Below the pieces are notes generated by a model. It saw only the letters and a program-made list of their open reading frames with translations, did no database searches and was not told the origin of the DNA. Position numbers and translations under genes: made by a program. Below, in pieces: positions 1 to 8,189 of a DNA stretch of 64,000 nucleotides (within the stretch, counting starts at the first letter, position 1; each line of letters begins with the position of its first letter). Source of the stretch: Chloroflexota bacterium (GTDB lineage: Bacteria; Chloroflexota; Anaerolineae; Anaerolineales; Villigracilaceae); the NCBI GenBank assembly GCA_021414245.1, contig JAIOOU010000003.1, positions 434,001-498,000 of the forward strand, in the 5' to 3' direction.

Positions 1-1286
1 TGACGGCCGGTTAGCCGGTCCACTTCGGCGTGCAATTGGCCCGCGGTTTTTTTATCGGCATCATCCACAAATCGCAGCCAGGAGCCGTATAACGGATCGT
101 AGGTCCAGCCCGATTGATTGAGCAGCGCCACATATATATCAAGTTGACTTGCAGGAACGCCGCCTGCGGGCGGTTCGTCTGTGAATAAATTGCTGGCGTA
201 ATTGAAGTTATTGGAGGTGTGTTTTTTATTGTCTTCTGCCAGGGCTTTAAAGCGGTCCAGTTGCAGCATCGAACCGCCGCCCGCGAAGTTGTGCGTCACG
301 AAGGCGCAATGTGGAATTTGCTCCAGCACTTCCTCCGATGCAAAGGCATAGATCAGGCATGAACTTTGAAAGAAGCCGGCGATATCGGCATATATTAAAC
401 GTCCCGAGCGGACCGGCCCGATCTCGGCTTTTGGCATTGGGGTGGATTGATTTGGATCAGGGATTCCCTGTTCGGACGGGATCAGGCCTGCGTCGATGGA
501 AAGAAGCGTGGACTGAAGGTCCGCTTCGACCTTGCCTGATTGCGGGTCGGCGTCGCTATCGGCATTTTCATCCCCGACGTTTGGACTCGTGAACTGCAGC
601 CACTCCGGTAAAACGAACTCGAGACTGTATTTTCCTGGGCTGACGTTGAATCCGTAGTAGCCGTTTGAATCCGTGGTCGTGGATTGGATCAAGCTTCCGG
701 TTGAATCGTAAAGACGTACACACACACCGCCCACGCCCGGTTCATAGGATTCCTGACGCCCATTCCTGTTTTTGTCGAGCCAGACCTGGTTGCCAAGCAA
801 CAGGGCGGTTTGAGTAAAAACCCCGGTGCGGATTTCGCAATTGCCTGTGACAGGAATCTCCGGTTCGGGAAAAGCCCCATGAAACACGGATAGAAAACGG
901 GTGGCGCCTTCGGTGATGTAAAACTCAAAGACCCAGGGCGCAAAGGACAACCCTGCCTGTGGACGGGCGGCCGGGGGAAAATGGGATATAGAAACCAGCA
1001 TGGCCGGGTAGGTTAATAGATTCGGGTCCTCGACGGGCAATCCCGAAAGCGGATTGTAGCCGTCCGGAAAATTTTCCTTTTCCGGTCCAAAGGTGTTCGG
1101 CGCGGAAAAGGACTGCGGTGTGGGACTTAAAGTTGGCAGGGGAATTGGGCTGGCAGTTTGCGAAGAAAGCGCGGTGTTTGCCGGGCTTGGTGCTTTGCCC
1201 TTGGTGCATGAAACAGCCAAAGCCAAAAGAATGTACAGTCCCAGGCCCTGGCGGAATTTATATTTTGATTTGTATGGATCGATCAT
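1..1286 (-). CDS. DUF3048 (YerB-type) lipoprotein with inserted SdrD-like B domain, partial
   Basis: The reading frame is open from an ATG at 1286, preceded by GGAGA, to the window edge, so at least 428 residues are visible and the C-terminus is missing. Residues 1-27 form a lipoprotein signal ending in LAVSC, followed by a Pro/Ser/Thr linker. Residues about 75-136 (NPLSGLPVEDP, AARPQAGLSFAPWVFEFYI, ITEGATRFLSVF) match the start of the DUF3048 domain, and the fold resumes at about 288 with IGPVRSGRLIYADI. Between them, about 163-265 resemble a calcium-type SdrD B repeat (LGNQVWLDKNRNG, EPGVGGV, DSNGYYGF). DUF3048 proteins are cell-surface lipoproteins of unknown function. The domain assignment is by motif recognition; the insertion inside the domain is unusual. 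Confidence 0.8.
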   Translation of the reverse strand, partial: MIDPYKSKYKFRQGLGLYILLALAVSCTKGKAPSPANTALSSQTASPIPLPTLSPTPQSFSAPNTFGPEKENFPDGYNPLSGLPVEDPNLLTYPAMLVSISHFPPAARPQAGLSFAPWVFEFYITEGATRFLSVFHGAFPEPEIPVTGNCEIRTGVFTQTALLLGNQVWLDKNRNGRQESYEPGVGGVCVRLYDSTGSLIQSTTTDSNGYYGFNVSPGKYSLEFVLPEWLQFTSPNVGDENADSDADPQSGKVEADLQSTLLSIDAGLIPSEQGIPDPNQSTPMPKAEIGPVRSGRLIYADIAGFFQSSCLIYAFASEEVLEQIPHCAFVTHNFAGGGSMLQLDRFKALAEDNKKHTSNNFNYASNLFTDEPPAGGVPASQLDIYVALLNQSGWTYDPLYGSWLRFVDDADKKTAGQLHAEVDRLTGR

Positions 1287-1367
1287 TCAGTCTCCGATTT
1301 CAGCAATGATGGCGGCTGTGTGATGTTATGTCATTCCCCCGTTCGTCATGTCCTGGCAGTGATGACC

Positions 1368-1850
1368 TTATTTTTCAAAAGCCTCGCGCACTCTTTTATA
1401 GGTATCTTCCAGGGCTTCGGGCAGCACGCGCGTCTCTCCCACGGAGGACATAAAATTCGTGTCACCGGCCCAGCGCGGAACAATATGAATGTGGACGTGC
1501 CCTTTTACGCCCGCGCCTGCTGCCTCGCCGATATTGATGCCCACGTTGAAGGATTCCGCCTTGTAGATCTCGCGCAGGACGGTAGTGCAGCGCGAAGCCA
1601 GCTCCATCATCTCGGCGCGGGTCTCCGCATTCAATTCCTCCAGATTGGGTTTGTGCTCAAAGGGGATGGACATCAAATGTCCGCTGGTGTAGGGAAACCG
1701 GTTGAGGATCACATACGCATTCCTGCCGCGGAAGGCGATCAGATTGTCGGGGCCGTCCGCTTTGGCCTGTGCATTGCAGAATACACAGCCGTCCTCTTTT
1801 TCATGGTTTTCAATGTATGTCATACGCCAGGGTGACCAGAGTTGTTTCAT
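1368..1850 (-). CDS. HIT family hydrolase (Ap4A phosphorylase/hydrolase-like)
   Basis: 160 residues. The C-terminal half carries the histidine triad HVHIHIVPRW (about residues 118-127), the nucleophile site of HIT nucleotidyl hydrolases/transferases. The N-terminus starts with LWSPWRMTYI and has a CVFC pair (about 22-25), typical of the zinc-containing branch related to diadenosine tetraphosphate phosphorylases. The likely role is cytoplasmic cleavage of a nucleoside phosphoester, such as Ap4A or AMP-lysine type substrates; the exact substrate cannot be read from sequence. It is divergent from xseA with about 100 bp between the starts, so the two probably use separate back-to-back promoters. 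Confidence 0.9.
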   Translation of the reverse strand: MKQLWSPWRMTYIENHEKEDGCVFCNAQAKADGPDNLIAFRGRNAYVILNRFPYTSGHLMSIPFEHKPNLEELNAETRAEMMELASRCTTVLREIYKAESFNVGINIGEAAGAGVKGHVHIHIVPRWAGDTNFMSSVGETRVLPEALEDTYKRVREAFEK

Positions 1851-1948
1851 GGGATGGAATGATTTTAGCAGAGAATCAAGTCTTTTCGCTTTTATCTTGG
1901 ACGCTTCCTCCTTCCGAAATCATTCGTTTTCGATTATGCTCCTTGGCA

Positions 1949-3160
1949 ATGCAGCCCAGTTTGTTCTCCTCGATCCACCTCACCGTTACGCAGGTGACCT
2001 TCCACATCCGCAAGCAATTGGAGGAAGACCCCACCCTGCAGGATGTCTGGGTGGAGGGGGAGATCTCCAATCTCTCGCGGCCCGCCTCGGGTCATGTCTA
2101 TTTCACGCTCAAGGACAGGAATGCCTCCCTGCGCTGCGTAATGTGGAAGGCCGATGCAGCCCGCCTGCGGGTCAACCTGCAGGATGGCATGGCTGTCGAA
2201 GCGCATGGCAGGATCACGGTCTACGAACCACAGGGGCAATACCAGCTTGCGGCCAATCTCATTCAACCCAAAGGCGAAGGCGCCTTGTATCAGGAATTTC
2301 TGCGTCTGAAATCCATGCTTGAAGCCGAGGGTTTGTTCGATCCCGAACGCAAACGACCCATTCCGGAACTTCCGGCCAGGATTGGTATCATCACTTCCGG
2401 GACGGGCGCGGCCTTACGCGATATGCTCAATACACTGCGCCGGCGCCTGCCTCTGGCTCAGGTGCTGCTCGCAACCTCCCCCGTGCAGGGCGTCGAGGCG
2501 CCGCCAGCCCTGGTCGCTGCCCTGGAATCACTGAATAAACACAAGCCAGACGTCATTCTGCTCGCGCGCGGCGGTGGTTCAATTGAAGACTTGTGGGCCT
2601 TTAACGATGAACGCGTGGTACGGGCTGTGGTGGGTTCGAAAGCGCCTGTCATTTGCGGCGTGGGCCACGAAACGGATTTCACCCTGTGCGATTTTGCCGC
2701 GGACTTGCGGGCTCCTACTCCGACCGCCGCCGCAGAGTTGGCTTCACAAATCACTGTCGACGACCTTCGATCCCAACTCGATACCCAATTATCACGGCTC
2801 GCTTCCCTGACCTTGGAACTGGTCGCTCGACAAAAGACCGGGGTCTCCTCCCTGCTTTCGCGTTTGAAATACATCTCACCGGAGCGACGCATCCAGTCGG
2901 ATTCGCAAACCCTGGACGAACTCTCCCGGCGCGCATTCTCTGCCCTAAGCCACCACCTCCGGTTACAATCCGGGCATGTGGAGGGTATGTCGAAAAGGCT
3001 GGCCTCTTTAAACCCGGAAGGTGTGCTGGCCCGCGGATATGCTATCATCACCAGAAAAGATGATGGTGCGGTTGTTTCCAGAGTTTCCCAGGCGCAGGGC
3101 GGATTGAAAGTCCGTGTGAGCGACGGCGAGTTTGCGGCAACTACAGATCGTAAATCGTAA
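1949..3160 (+). CDS. xseA: Exodeoxyribonuclease VII large subunit
   Basis: 403 residues from the ATG at 1949, chosen because the protein then begins just before the conserved LTVTQVTFHIRKQLEED segment; the frame extends further upstream but that part overlaps the divergent HIT gene. The N-terminal OB-fold (VWVEGEISNLSRPASGHVYF) binds single-stranded DNA. The catalytic core follows with PARIGIITSGTGAALRDML, LARGGGSIEDLWAFNDE and GVGHETDFTLCDFAADLRAPTP, then a helical C-terminus. It degrades ssDNA in both directions as a complex with XseB, encoded 15 bp downstream. The gene order xseA-xseB is the usual one. I see no anomalies. Confidence 0.96.
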   Translation: MQPSLFSSIHLTVTQVTFHIRKQLEEDPTLQDVWVEGEISNLSRPASGHVYFTLKDRNASLRCVMWKADAARLRVNLQDGMAVEAHGRITVYEPQGQYQLAANLIQPKGEGALYQEFLRLKSMLEAEGLFDPERKRPIPELPARIGIITSGTGAALRDMLNTLRRRLPLAQVLLATSPVQGVEAPPALVAALESLNKHKPDVILLARGGGSIEDLWAFNDERVVRAVVGSKAPVICGVGHETDFTLCDFAADLRAPTPTAAAELASQITVDDLRSQLDTQLSRLASLTLELVARQKTGVSSLLSRLKYISPERRIQSDSQTLDELSRRAFSALSHHLRLQSGHVEGMSKRLASLNPEGVLARGYAIITRKDDGAVVSRVSQAQGGLKVRVSDGEFAATTDRKS

Positions 3161-3175
3161 TTCCATGGAGTCAGT

Positions 3176-3427
3176 ATGGCAAAATCAGCTGCCAAAAAAA
3201 CGGATAAATCGATCGAGGGATTAACTTATGAAGAAGCCTTGACCGAACTCGAAGCCATTGTCGCATCCCTGGAAGAGGAACAGAATCCTCTCGAAGAATC
3301 GATGAGGCTCTTTGAGCGGGGCCAGGCTCTGGCTGCGTATTGCAGCGGTCTGCTTGAGACAGCCCAGCTCAAGGTGCAGAAACTGACCGGTGAGTCCACG
3401 GCGGCCTTTGAGGAAGAATCCGAATGA
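3176..3427 (+). CDS. xseB: Exodeoxyribonuclease VII small subunit
   Basis: 83 residues, the usual size for XseB. The core motif is LTYEEALTELEAIVASLEEE followed by NPLEESMRLFERGQALAAYC, a two-helix hairpin that assembles along the XseA helical arm. A GGAGT Shine-Dalgarno lies before the ATG. It follows xseA closely and its stop overlaps the start of the DUF212 gene (ATGA at 3424-3427), suggesting translational coupling. The N-terminal AKSAAKKTDK stretch is a short basic extension outside the family core. Confidence 0.95.
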   Translation: MAKSAAKKTDKSIEGLTYEEALTELEAIVASLEEEQNPLEESMRLFERGQALAAYCSGLLETAQLKVQKLTGESTAAFEEESE

Positions 3428-3876
3428 ACATTGGCGTAATTCTTGACAACAAGGTTTTGATTGCCGTGTTGACGGGCTGGCTGCTTGCCCAGGCATTAAA
3501 GATCCCAACCGAATACCTGCGTTCGCGGCGTTGGATGTGGGCCATGTTCTTCGCGGCCGGGGGCATGCCTTCGTCCCATTCCGCCCTGCTTGTTTCCGGG
3601 ACCCTGGCTGTGGGCCTGTATCAAGGGTTTGACAATCCCCTGTTTGGGATCGCGGTTGCCATTACTATGATCGTGGTTCATGATGCGGCAGGCGTACGCA
3701 GACAGGCAGGCATGCATGCCGAGCGCATCAACCTGCTTTTCGAGGAATTGCTAAAGGGTCACATGTGGGATGAAAATGAATTAAAGGAAGTCATCGGCCA
3801 TACGCCGCTCGAGGTCGTGGGCGGGATCTTATTGGGATTTTTGGTGGCGATCACCCAATGGCTGCTCTGGCCATAG
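3424..3876 (+). CDS. DUF212 family membrane protein (acid phosphatase/haloperoxidase-related)
   Basis: 150 residues with about four membrane segments (roughly 8-25, 42-60, 72-88, 128-148). Family motifs are visible: RRWMWAMFFAAGGMPSSHSA, then VVHDAAGVRRQAGMHAERIN and GHTPLEVVGGILLG. This family (YuiD-like) is distantly related to PAP2 phosphatases and vanadium haloperoxidases; GMPSSHSA corresponds to the phosphatase signature, but the activity is unproven. In Chloroflexota and Firmicutes it often lies in housekeeping clusters near xseA/xseB or isoprenoid genes. Here it overlaps xseB by 4 bp and is convergent with murJ, 16 bp away, with no clear hairpin in the gap. Confidence 0.9.
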   Translation: MNIGVILDNKVLIAVLTGWLLAQALKIPTEYLRSRRWMWAMFFAAGGMPSSHSALLVSGTLAVGLYQGFDNPLFGIAVAITMIVVHDAAGVRRQAGMHAERINLLFEELLKGHMWDENELKEVIGHTPLEVVGGILLGFLVAITQWLLWP

Positions 3877-3892
3877 GCCATACAAGCAGGAA

Positions 3893-5476
3893 TTATTGAT
3901 TTTTGCCCAGTTTTTTTATCATGGTCCCGGCCAGGGACTTGAGTTCCGGTATCCCCAAAACCCATAAAACAATAAAGTAAACGGCTCCGCCGGCAGCCAC
4001 TCCAATGATGGAGAGAATCCAGACATTGAAATCTCTTCCAAGGCTGAGCCAGCCGTAAATCGACAATGACATTGCCAGCGCAGCGATCAGTGAGGGAATG
4101 ATCCCGCGCAGGATCTGGCCGCCTTCAATTCCAACCAAACGCTTGCGCATCAATATGAACAGGACTACTGCTTCCAGTGCGGTGGCAAAGGAATTTGCCA
4201 GTGCCAGTCCGCCATGAGGCATCCAGCCGGCCATCTCAAATAATTTTGCAAATGCAAAGCTGAATAAGGCATTCAATCCCATGGCGATCGTTCCAACGAT
4301 CACGGGAGTTTTTGTATCGTGCAGCGCGTAGAAGGCCCGTGAAAGGATTTCGACCACCGAGTGTCCCACCAGCCCGGCCGTATACCACATCAAGGCCCAT
4401 GAAACCATTTCCGTGGAGTTTGCATCGAAGGCGCCGTGTTGGAACAAGGCAGCCACCAGCGGCTGGCGCAGCAGGATCAAACCAAGTGTGGATGGAATTG
4501 AAAGCAGGAAGATGCCGCGCAGGGTGGCGGCCAGGGATGAGCGCATTTCGCCCAGTTCCCCGCGCGAAACCTGCATCGCAAAGGTCGGCAGGGCGGCGGT
4601 CGCGATCGATTGGGCGATGACAAAGAGTGGCATGGTCATCACCATGCGGGAAACATTGATCGCGGAAAGACTGCCTTCGCCCAGGCCGGCCGCGATGACG
4701 GCGTTAATCACAAAATTAACCTGGACCGCCATTACGCCCACGAGCCGCGGTCCCATCAGGCGCGCCACTTCACGTACTGCCGGGTCCTTGACGCCCAAAG
4801 CTGGGAAATATCGCCGCCCTGGAAGTTTCAGCAGGCCAGGGATTTGTATGGCGAGATGCATGAGCGCACCAATGATATATCCCCAGGCCAGACCGTAAAT
4901 GCCCATGACTGGAACCAGAAAAACAATTCCGAGGATCCAGCCGATCCAGTTGAAGACCGGCGCAAGGGCGGGCATCAGGAACTGTTGATGGGTATTCAGG
5001 ATCGCCATGCACAGGCCGCTGATGCCAAAAATGGCCGGGGCGATCAAAATGATCCGCAGCAGATTCGTGGTCAGGGTTTGCAAAGCGGGATCAAGCTCGG
5101 GCTTGAGAATGAACAGGACATGCTCAACAAGCTGGGGTGCGAAAAGAGCGGAGAGTCCGCTGAAGAAGGCCAGTGCCAGACCGGAAAGATTCATGACCGA
5201 GGAAGCCAGTTTCCAGGCGCCCTCACGATTTTCCTTTGATAAAAATCCAGTGAAGGTCGGGATGAAGGCGGAGGCCAGTGCGCCGCCAGCCATCAGGTTG
5301 AATAACAGATCAGGCAAAGTTGCCGCAGCGTAAAACGCATCCAGGGAACTGTCGGTTCCAAAGGCATTGGAGACGAGAATCTGGCGGACGAGACCGACCA
5401 GATTACTCAGAATAAAGGCCAGCATCACGGTGCCGGTGGCCCGTGCGATTTGTTTGGTGGCGTTGGATTCAGTCAT
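3893..5476 (-). CDS. murJ: Lipid II flippase MurJ (MviN family)
   Basis: 527 residues with about 14 hydrophobic segments. Conserved MOP-superfamily features appear at the start (ATGTVMLAFILSNLVGLVRQ, then FYAAATLPDLLFNLMAGGALASAF) and in the middle (GPRLVGVMAVQVNFVINAVI, ALPTFAMQVSRGE). The protein is expected to flip lipid-linked peptidoglycan precursors across the inner membrane, although in Chloroflexota it could also flip other undecaprenyl-linked glycans. The ATG lies 54 bp from the divergent PLD-like gene; the gap contains TATAAT-like boxes in both orientations. Confidence 0.93.
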   Translation of the reverse strand: MTESNATKQIARATGTVMLAFILSNLVGLVRQILVSNAFGTDSSLDAFYAAATLPDLLFNLMAGGALASAFIPTFTGFLSKENREGAWKLASSVMNLSGLALAFFSGLSALFAPQLVEHVLFILKPELDPALQTLTTNLLRIILIAPAIFGISGLCMAILNTHQQFLMPALAPVFNWIGWILGIVFLVPVMGIYGLAWGYIIGALMHLAIQIPGLLKLPGRRYFPALGVKDPAVREVARLMGPRLVGVMAVQVNFVINAVIAAGLGEGSLSAINVSRMVMTMPLFVIAQSIATAALPTFAMQVSRGELGEMRSSLAATLRGIFLLSIPSTLGLILLRQPLVAALFQHGAFDANSTEMVSWALMWYTAGLVGHSVVEILSRAFYALHDTKTPVIVGTIAMGLNALFSFAFAKLFEMAGWMPHGGLALANSFATALEAVVLFILMRKRLVGIEGGQILRGIIPSLIAALAMSLSIYGWLSLGRDFNVWILSIIGVAAGGAVYFIVLWVLGIPELKSLAGTMIKKLGKNQ

Positions 5477-5529
5477 AAGCGTCGGGATTATAACATCCGC
5501 GCTATAATCCCCTGTGGAGATTTATTAAT

Positions 5530-6648
5530 ATGAAGAAGACCATTCATGTTTTGATGTTTTTATCCATGCTGTTGACCGCCTGTAGTTCGATTCCCTTGAC
5601 AGTGGCAGTGCCGGTTCCAACCGACCCCGCAGCGGATCCTGCTTCGGCGGTTTCCCCTGCGCCGGCGGAAATCCCACTGGGCGCAGGCTACGGCGTGGAT
5701 GGTGGCTGGTATGAATTGTATTTTACAAACCCGAAAAGCCCGCTTGCATCCCAGAAAACCGGCGGCCCGGATGGCCCGCTGGCTGCTGCGATCGATTCCG
5801 CGCGCCTGACCGTGGATGTTGCCGTGTACAGTCTGAGCTTGAACAGCATCCGGGATGCCTTGTTGCGCGCTCACGACCGCGGGGTCCAGGTCCGCATGGT
5901 GATGGAAAGTGACAACCTGGACCGGGTCGATCCGCAAAAACTGAAGGATGCAGGCATCCCCGTTCTCGGCGATCGACGCGAAGGTCTAATGCACGATAAA
6001 TTCATGGTCATTGACCATTCGGAAGTGTGGACCGGTTCGATGAATTATACAGACAGCGGTGCCTATGAGGATAATAACAACCTGATGCGCATCCGGTCGG
6101 TCAAGCTGGCGGAGGATTACACCAAGGAATTCGAGGAAATGTTCGTGGACGACAAGTTTGGCCCGGATGTGGTCCCGCAGACTCCCAATCCGCGTGTCAC
6201 GATCGACGGTACGCCCGTCGATATCTACTTTTCACCCGACGACCATGTTGAAGACGGTTTTATTGACCTGGTAAATAACGCCCGCCAGAGCATTTATTTC
6301 ATGGCCTATTCCTTCACAGCCGATCCGATCGGTGACGCAGTGCGTGCCCGTGCCCGGGACGGGGTGACCATTGCGGGAGTGATGGAGGACGAACAGATCA
6401 ATTCAAATGCAGGTACCGAGTTCGATGCATTCAAGCAGGCGGGATTGGATGTGCTGCGCGATGGGAATGAAGGACAAATGCACCACAAGGTGATGGTGGT
6501 CGACCAGGACATTGTCATTTTCGGGTCATACAACTTCACGAACAGCGCCGAAACCAAAAATGACGAGAATTTGCTGGTTATTTATAACTCGGAAATAGCG
6601 GCGCAATTCATTGCCGAATTTCAAAGGGTGTACGCCCAGGCAAGGTAG
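5530..6648 (+). CDS. Phospholipase D-fold lipoprotein with two HKD motifs
   Basis: 372 residues. The N-terminus is a lipoprotein signal (MKKTIHVLMFLSMLLTACSS) followed by a Pro/Ala linker. Two PLD half-sites are intact: HDKFMVID with GSMN (about residues 155-175) and HHKVMVVD with GSYN (about 318-338). Both histidines and lysines are present, so catalysis is expected. The size and layout resemble the Nuc endonuclease / cardiolipin-synthase-like group. Acting outside the membrane, it could cut nucleic acids or phosphodiesters; the substrate is not decidable. It is transcribed alone, upstream of a DUF5666 lipoprotein gene 125 bp away. Confidence 0.88.
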   Translation: MKKTIHVLMFLSMLLTACSSIPLTVAVPVPTDPAADPASAVSPAPAEIPLGAGYGVDGGWYELYFTNPKSPLASQKTGGPDGPLAAAIDSARLTVDVAVYSLSLNSIRDALLRAHDRGVQVRMVMESDNLDRVDPQKLKDAGIPVLGDRREGLMHDKFMVIDHSEVWTGSMNYTDSGAYEDNNNLMRIRSVKLAEDYTKEFEEMFVDDKFGPDVVPQTPNPRVTIDGTPVDIYFSPDDHVEDGFIDLVNNARQSIYFMAYSFTADPIGDAVRARARDGVTIAGVMEDEQINSNAGTEFDAFKQAGLDVLRDGNEGQMHHKVMVVDQDIVIFGSYNFTNSAETKNDENLLVIYNSEIAAQFIAEFQRVYAQAR

Positions 6649-6772
6649 GAGATCCCTTTTCCATGGTTTTCCAGAACGGCTGCCTTCGGAGCGGATTTCG
6701 GAGGCAGCCGTAACTTTTTCATTTCCCGTGCGACTATTCAAATGTAACCAAAACTATCCTAGAGGTGAAAAA

Positions 6773-7525
6773 ATGAAAAAGTTCTCCAATTTGTTCATTC
6801 CAATGCTTGTTCTGGCCACAGTTCTGCTTAGCGCCTGTTCAGGCGTTTCCGCCCCTGAGGGCATCTCGCTTGCCAATAAGGTGCAGGCTGCCCCGGTTCA
6901 ATTTACCGGCGTGATCGAAGCCATGGACGGTAATCAATGGGTGGTGGATGGTCAGGCCATTACCGTTGACCCGACCGTGCTGCGCGACGGCCCCTTTGTT
7001 GTGGGAGACACCGTCAAGGTGGAAGTGGTCGTTCAAACGGACGGATCCCTGGTGGTCACGCGCGTGGAAGCCCCGGAGGCGGAAGATGCTGAATTATCCA
7101 GCACCCCGGATCCTTCTGTTACGCCTTCCCCCGTTCTTCCCGGCGGATTGGCCTTTGATAATAACGGTACCGAAGCCTTTGGAACCGTGGAGAGCATTAC
7201 GGTCGATACCGTGGTGATCGACGGACAAACCTTCACGATTGCAAATGGTGCCGAGTTCAAGGACCTGATCCAGGCTGGTGACTTCGTCAAGGTGCATTTC
7301 TCCCTGAATGCGGATGGAACCATGTCCATTACCGAGATTGAGATCTCGGACCCCGCTTCGGTGAATGGAGACGACCTGGGTGATGATAACGGCGTCGACA
7401 TCAATGACCTCAATGATGACAATGGGGATGACAGTAATGACGACAGCAGCAGCGAAGACAGCAGCCATGATCAGAATGATGATGACTCCAGTGGCAGTGA
7501 GAACTCCGGCTCGGGTGGAGGGTAA
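6773..7525 (+). CDS. DUF5666 domain lipoprotein with Asp/Ser-rich tail
   Basis: 250 residues from ATG 6773, preceded by AGAGGTG. The signal peptide ends at LLSACSG, a lipobox. Two beta-rich DUF5666 repeats follow: residues about 42-95 (FTGVIEAMDGNQWVVDGQAI) and about 133-190 (FGTVESITVDTVVIDGQTF). The last 55 residues are a low-complexity acidic tail made of Asp, Asn, Ser and Gly, of a kind that may bind calcium. The function of DUF5666 is not established; such proteins are often encoded next to ECF sigma factors, as here, suggesting a surface role under the same control. An inverted repeat at 7545-7580 follows the gene. Confidence 0.82.
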   Translation: MKKFSNLFIPMLVLATVLLSACSGVSAPEGISLANKVQAAPVQFTGVIEAMDGNQWVVDGQAITVDPTVLRDGPFVVGDTVKVEVVVQTDGSLVVTRVEAPEAEDAELSSTPDPSVTPSPVLPGGLAFDNNGTEAFGTVESITVDTVVIDGQTFTIANGAEFKDLIQAGDFVKVHFSLNADGTMSITEIEISDPASVNGDDLGDDNGVDINDLNDDNGDDSNDDSSSEDSSHDQNDDDSSGSENSGSGGG

Positions 7526-7544
7526 TAATAAGCTCTGATTTGAT

Positions 7545-7580
7545 CCACCCCGGTTTGGAATCGACCTCCGGCCGGGGTGG
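7545..7580 (+). terminator. Hairpin between DUF5666 gene and ECF sigma gene
   Basis: Nine-base arms CCACCCCGG (7545-7553) and CCGGGGTGG (7572-7580) form a strong stem. There is no T tract; instead a TATACT box (7581-7586) follows immediately. It may be a weak terminator or attenuator, or a structure positioned over the sigma-gene promoter. Confidence 0.45.
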
Positions 7581-7640
7581 TATACTCCGATGAAAGAAAT
7601 AACCATTCCAACAAACTTTCAGCGGGGGGCCGCGTTCTTT

Positions 7641-8189
7641 ATGTCAATACCAGATGACAGGCGTGCGCTGGATGGTCTGCGGGAGCTTGATCAGCAGACC
7701 ATTGGCGCCATCTACGACCAGTATTTTTCCGAAATCTATCGCTATGTGCTTTATCGAATTGGGGATTCTGTCCTCGCCGAAGATATTACCAGCGACGTGT
7801 TTTTGCGTTTGCTTGAGGCGGCACGCGGCCGCTCGGCACCCCAAACCAATCTCAAAGGCTGGCTGATCGGCACGGCTTCCCATGTGGTCACGGATCATTT
7901 GCGAAGAAAATATCGCCGTCCAGAACAGGAAATTTCCGAATCATTGCCGGACCTGACCCCGGGTCCTGTTTCCGAAGTGGATCAACGCGAACAAAATCGC
8001 ATCGTCCAAAATGCGTACGCCCAACTTACCTCCGAACAACAACATGTGCTTGCCCTTCGCTTTGGGCAGGGATATTCCCTTGATGAGACCGCGGCCTTTA
8101 TGAATAAGAATGTGAATGCGGTAAAAGCCCTCCAGTTCCGCGCGCTGGCTGCACTTCAGCGTGAGGTTGGCGAGGTGGATTATGAATAA
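7641..8189 (+). CDS. ECF-type RNA polymerase sigma factor
   Basis: 182 residues from ATG 7641. An upstream ATG at 7590 is in frame, but it lies directly behind a TATACT promoter-like box and would leave almost no leader; family members begin near SIPDDRRALDGL. Region 2 is clear (AIYDQYFSEIYRYVLYRIGD, AEDITSDVFLRLLEAA, NLKGWLIGTASHVVTDHLRR) and region 4 ends with QQHVLALRFGQGYSLDETAA and NVNAVKALQFRALAALQRE. It should direct RNA polymerase to an alternative promoter set. The downstream gene overlaps by 8 bp and encodes a membrane protein that could be its partner or anti-sigma factor. Confidence 0.9.
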   Translation: MSIPDDRRALDGLRELDQQTIGAIYDQYFSEIYRYVLYRIGDSVLAEDITSDVFLRLLEAARGRSAPQTNLKGWLIGTASHVVTDHLRRKYRRPEQEISESLPDLTPGPVSEVDQREQNRIVQNAYAQLTSEQQHVLALRFGQGYSLDETAAFMNKNVNAVKALQFRALAALQREVGEVDYE

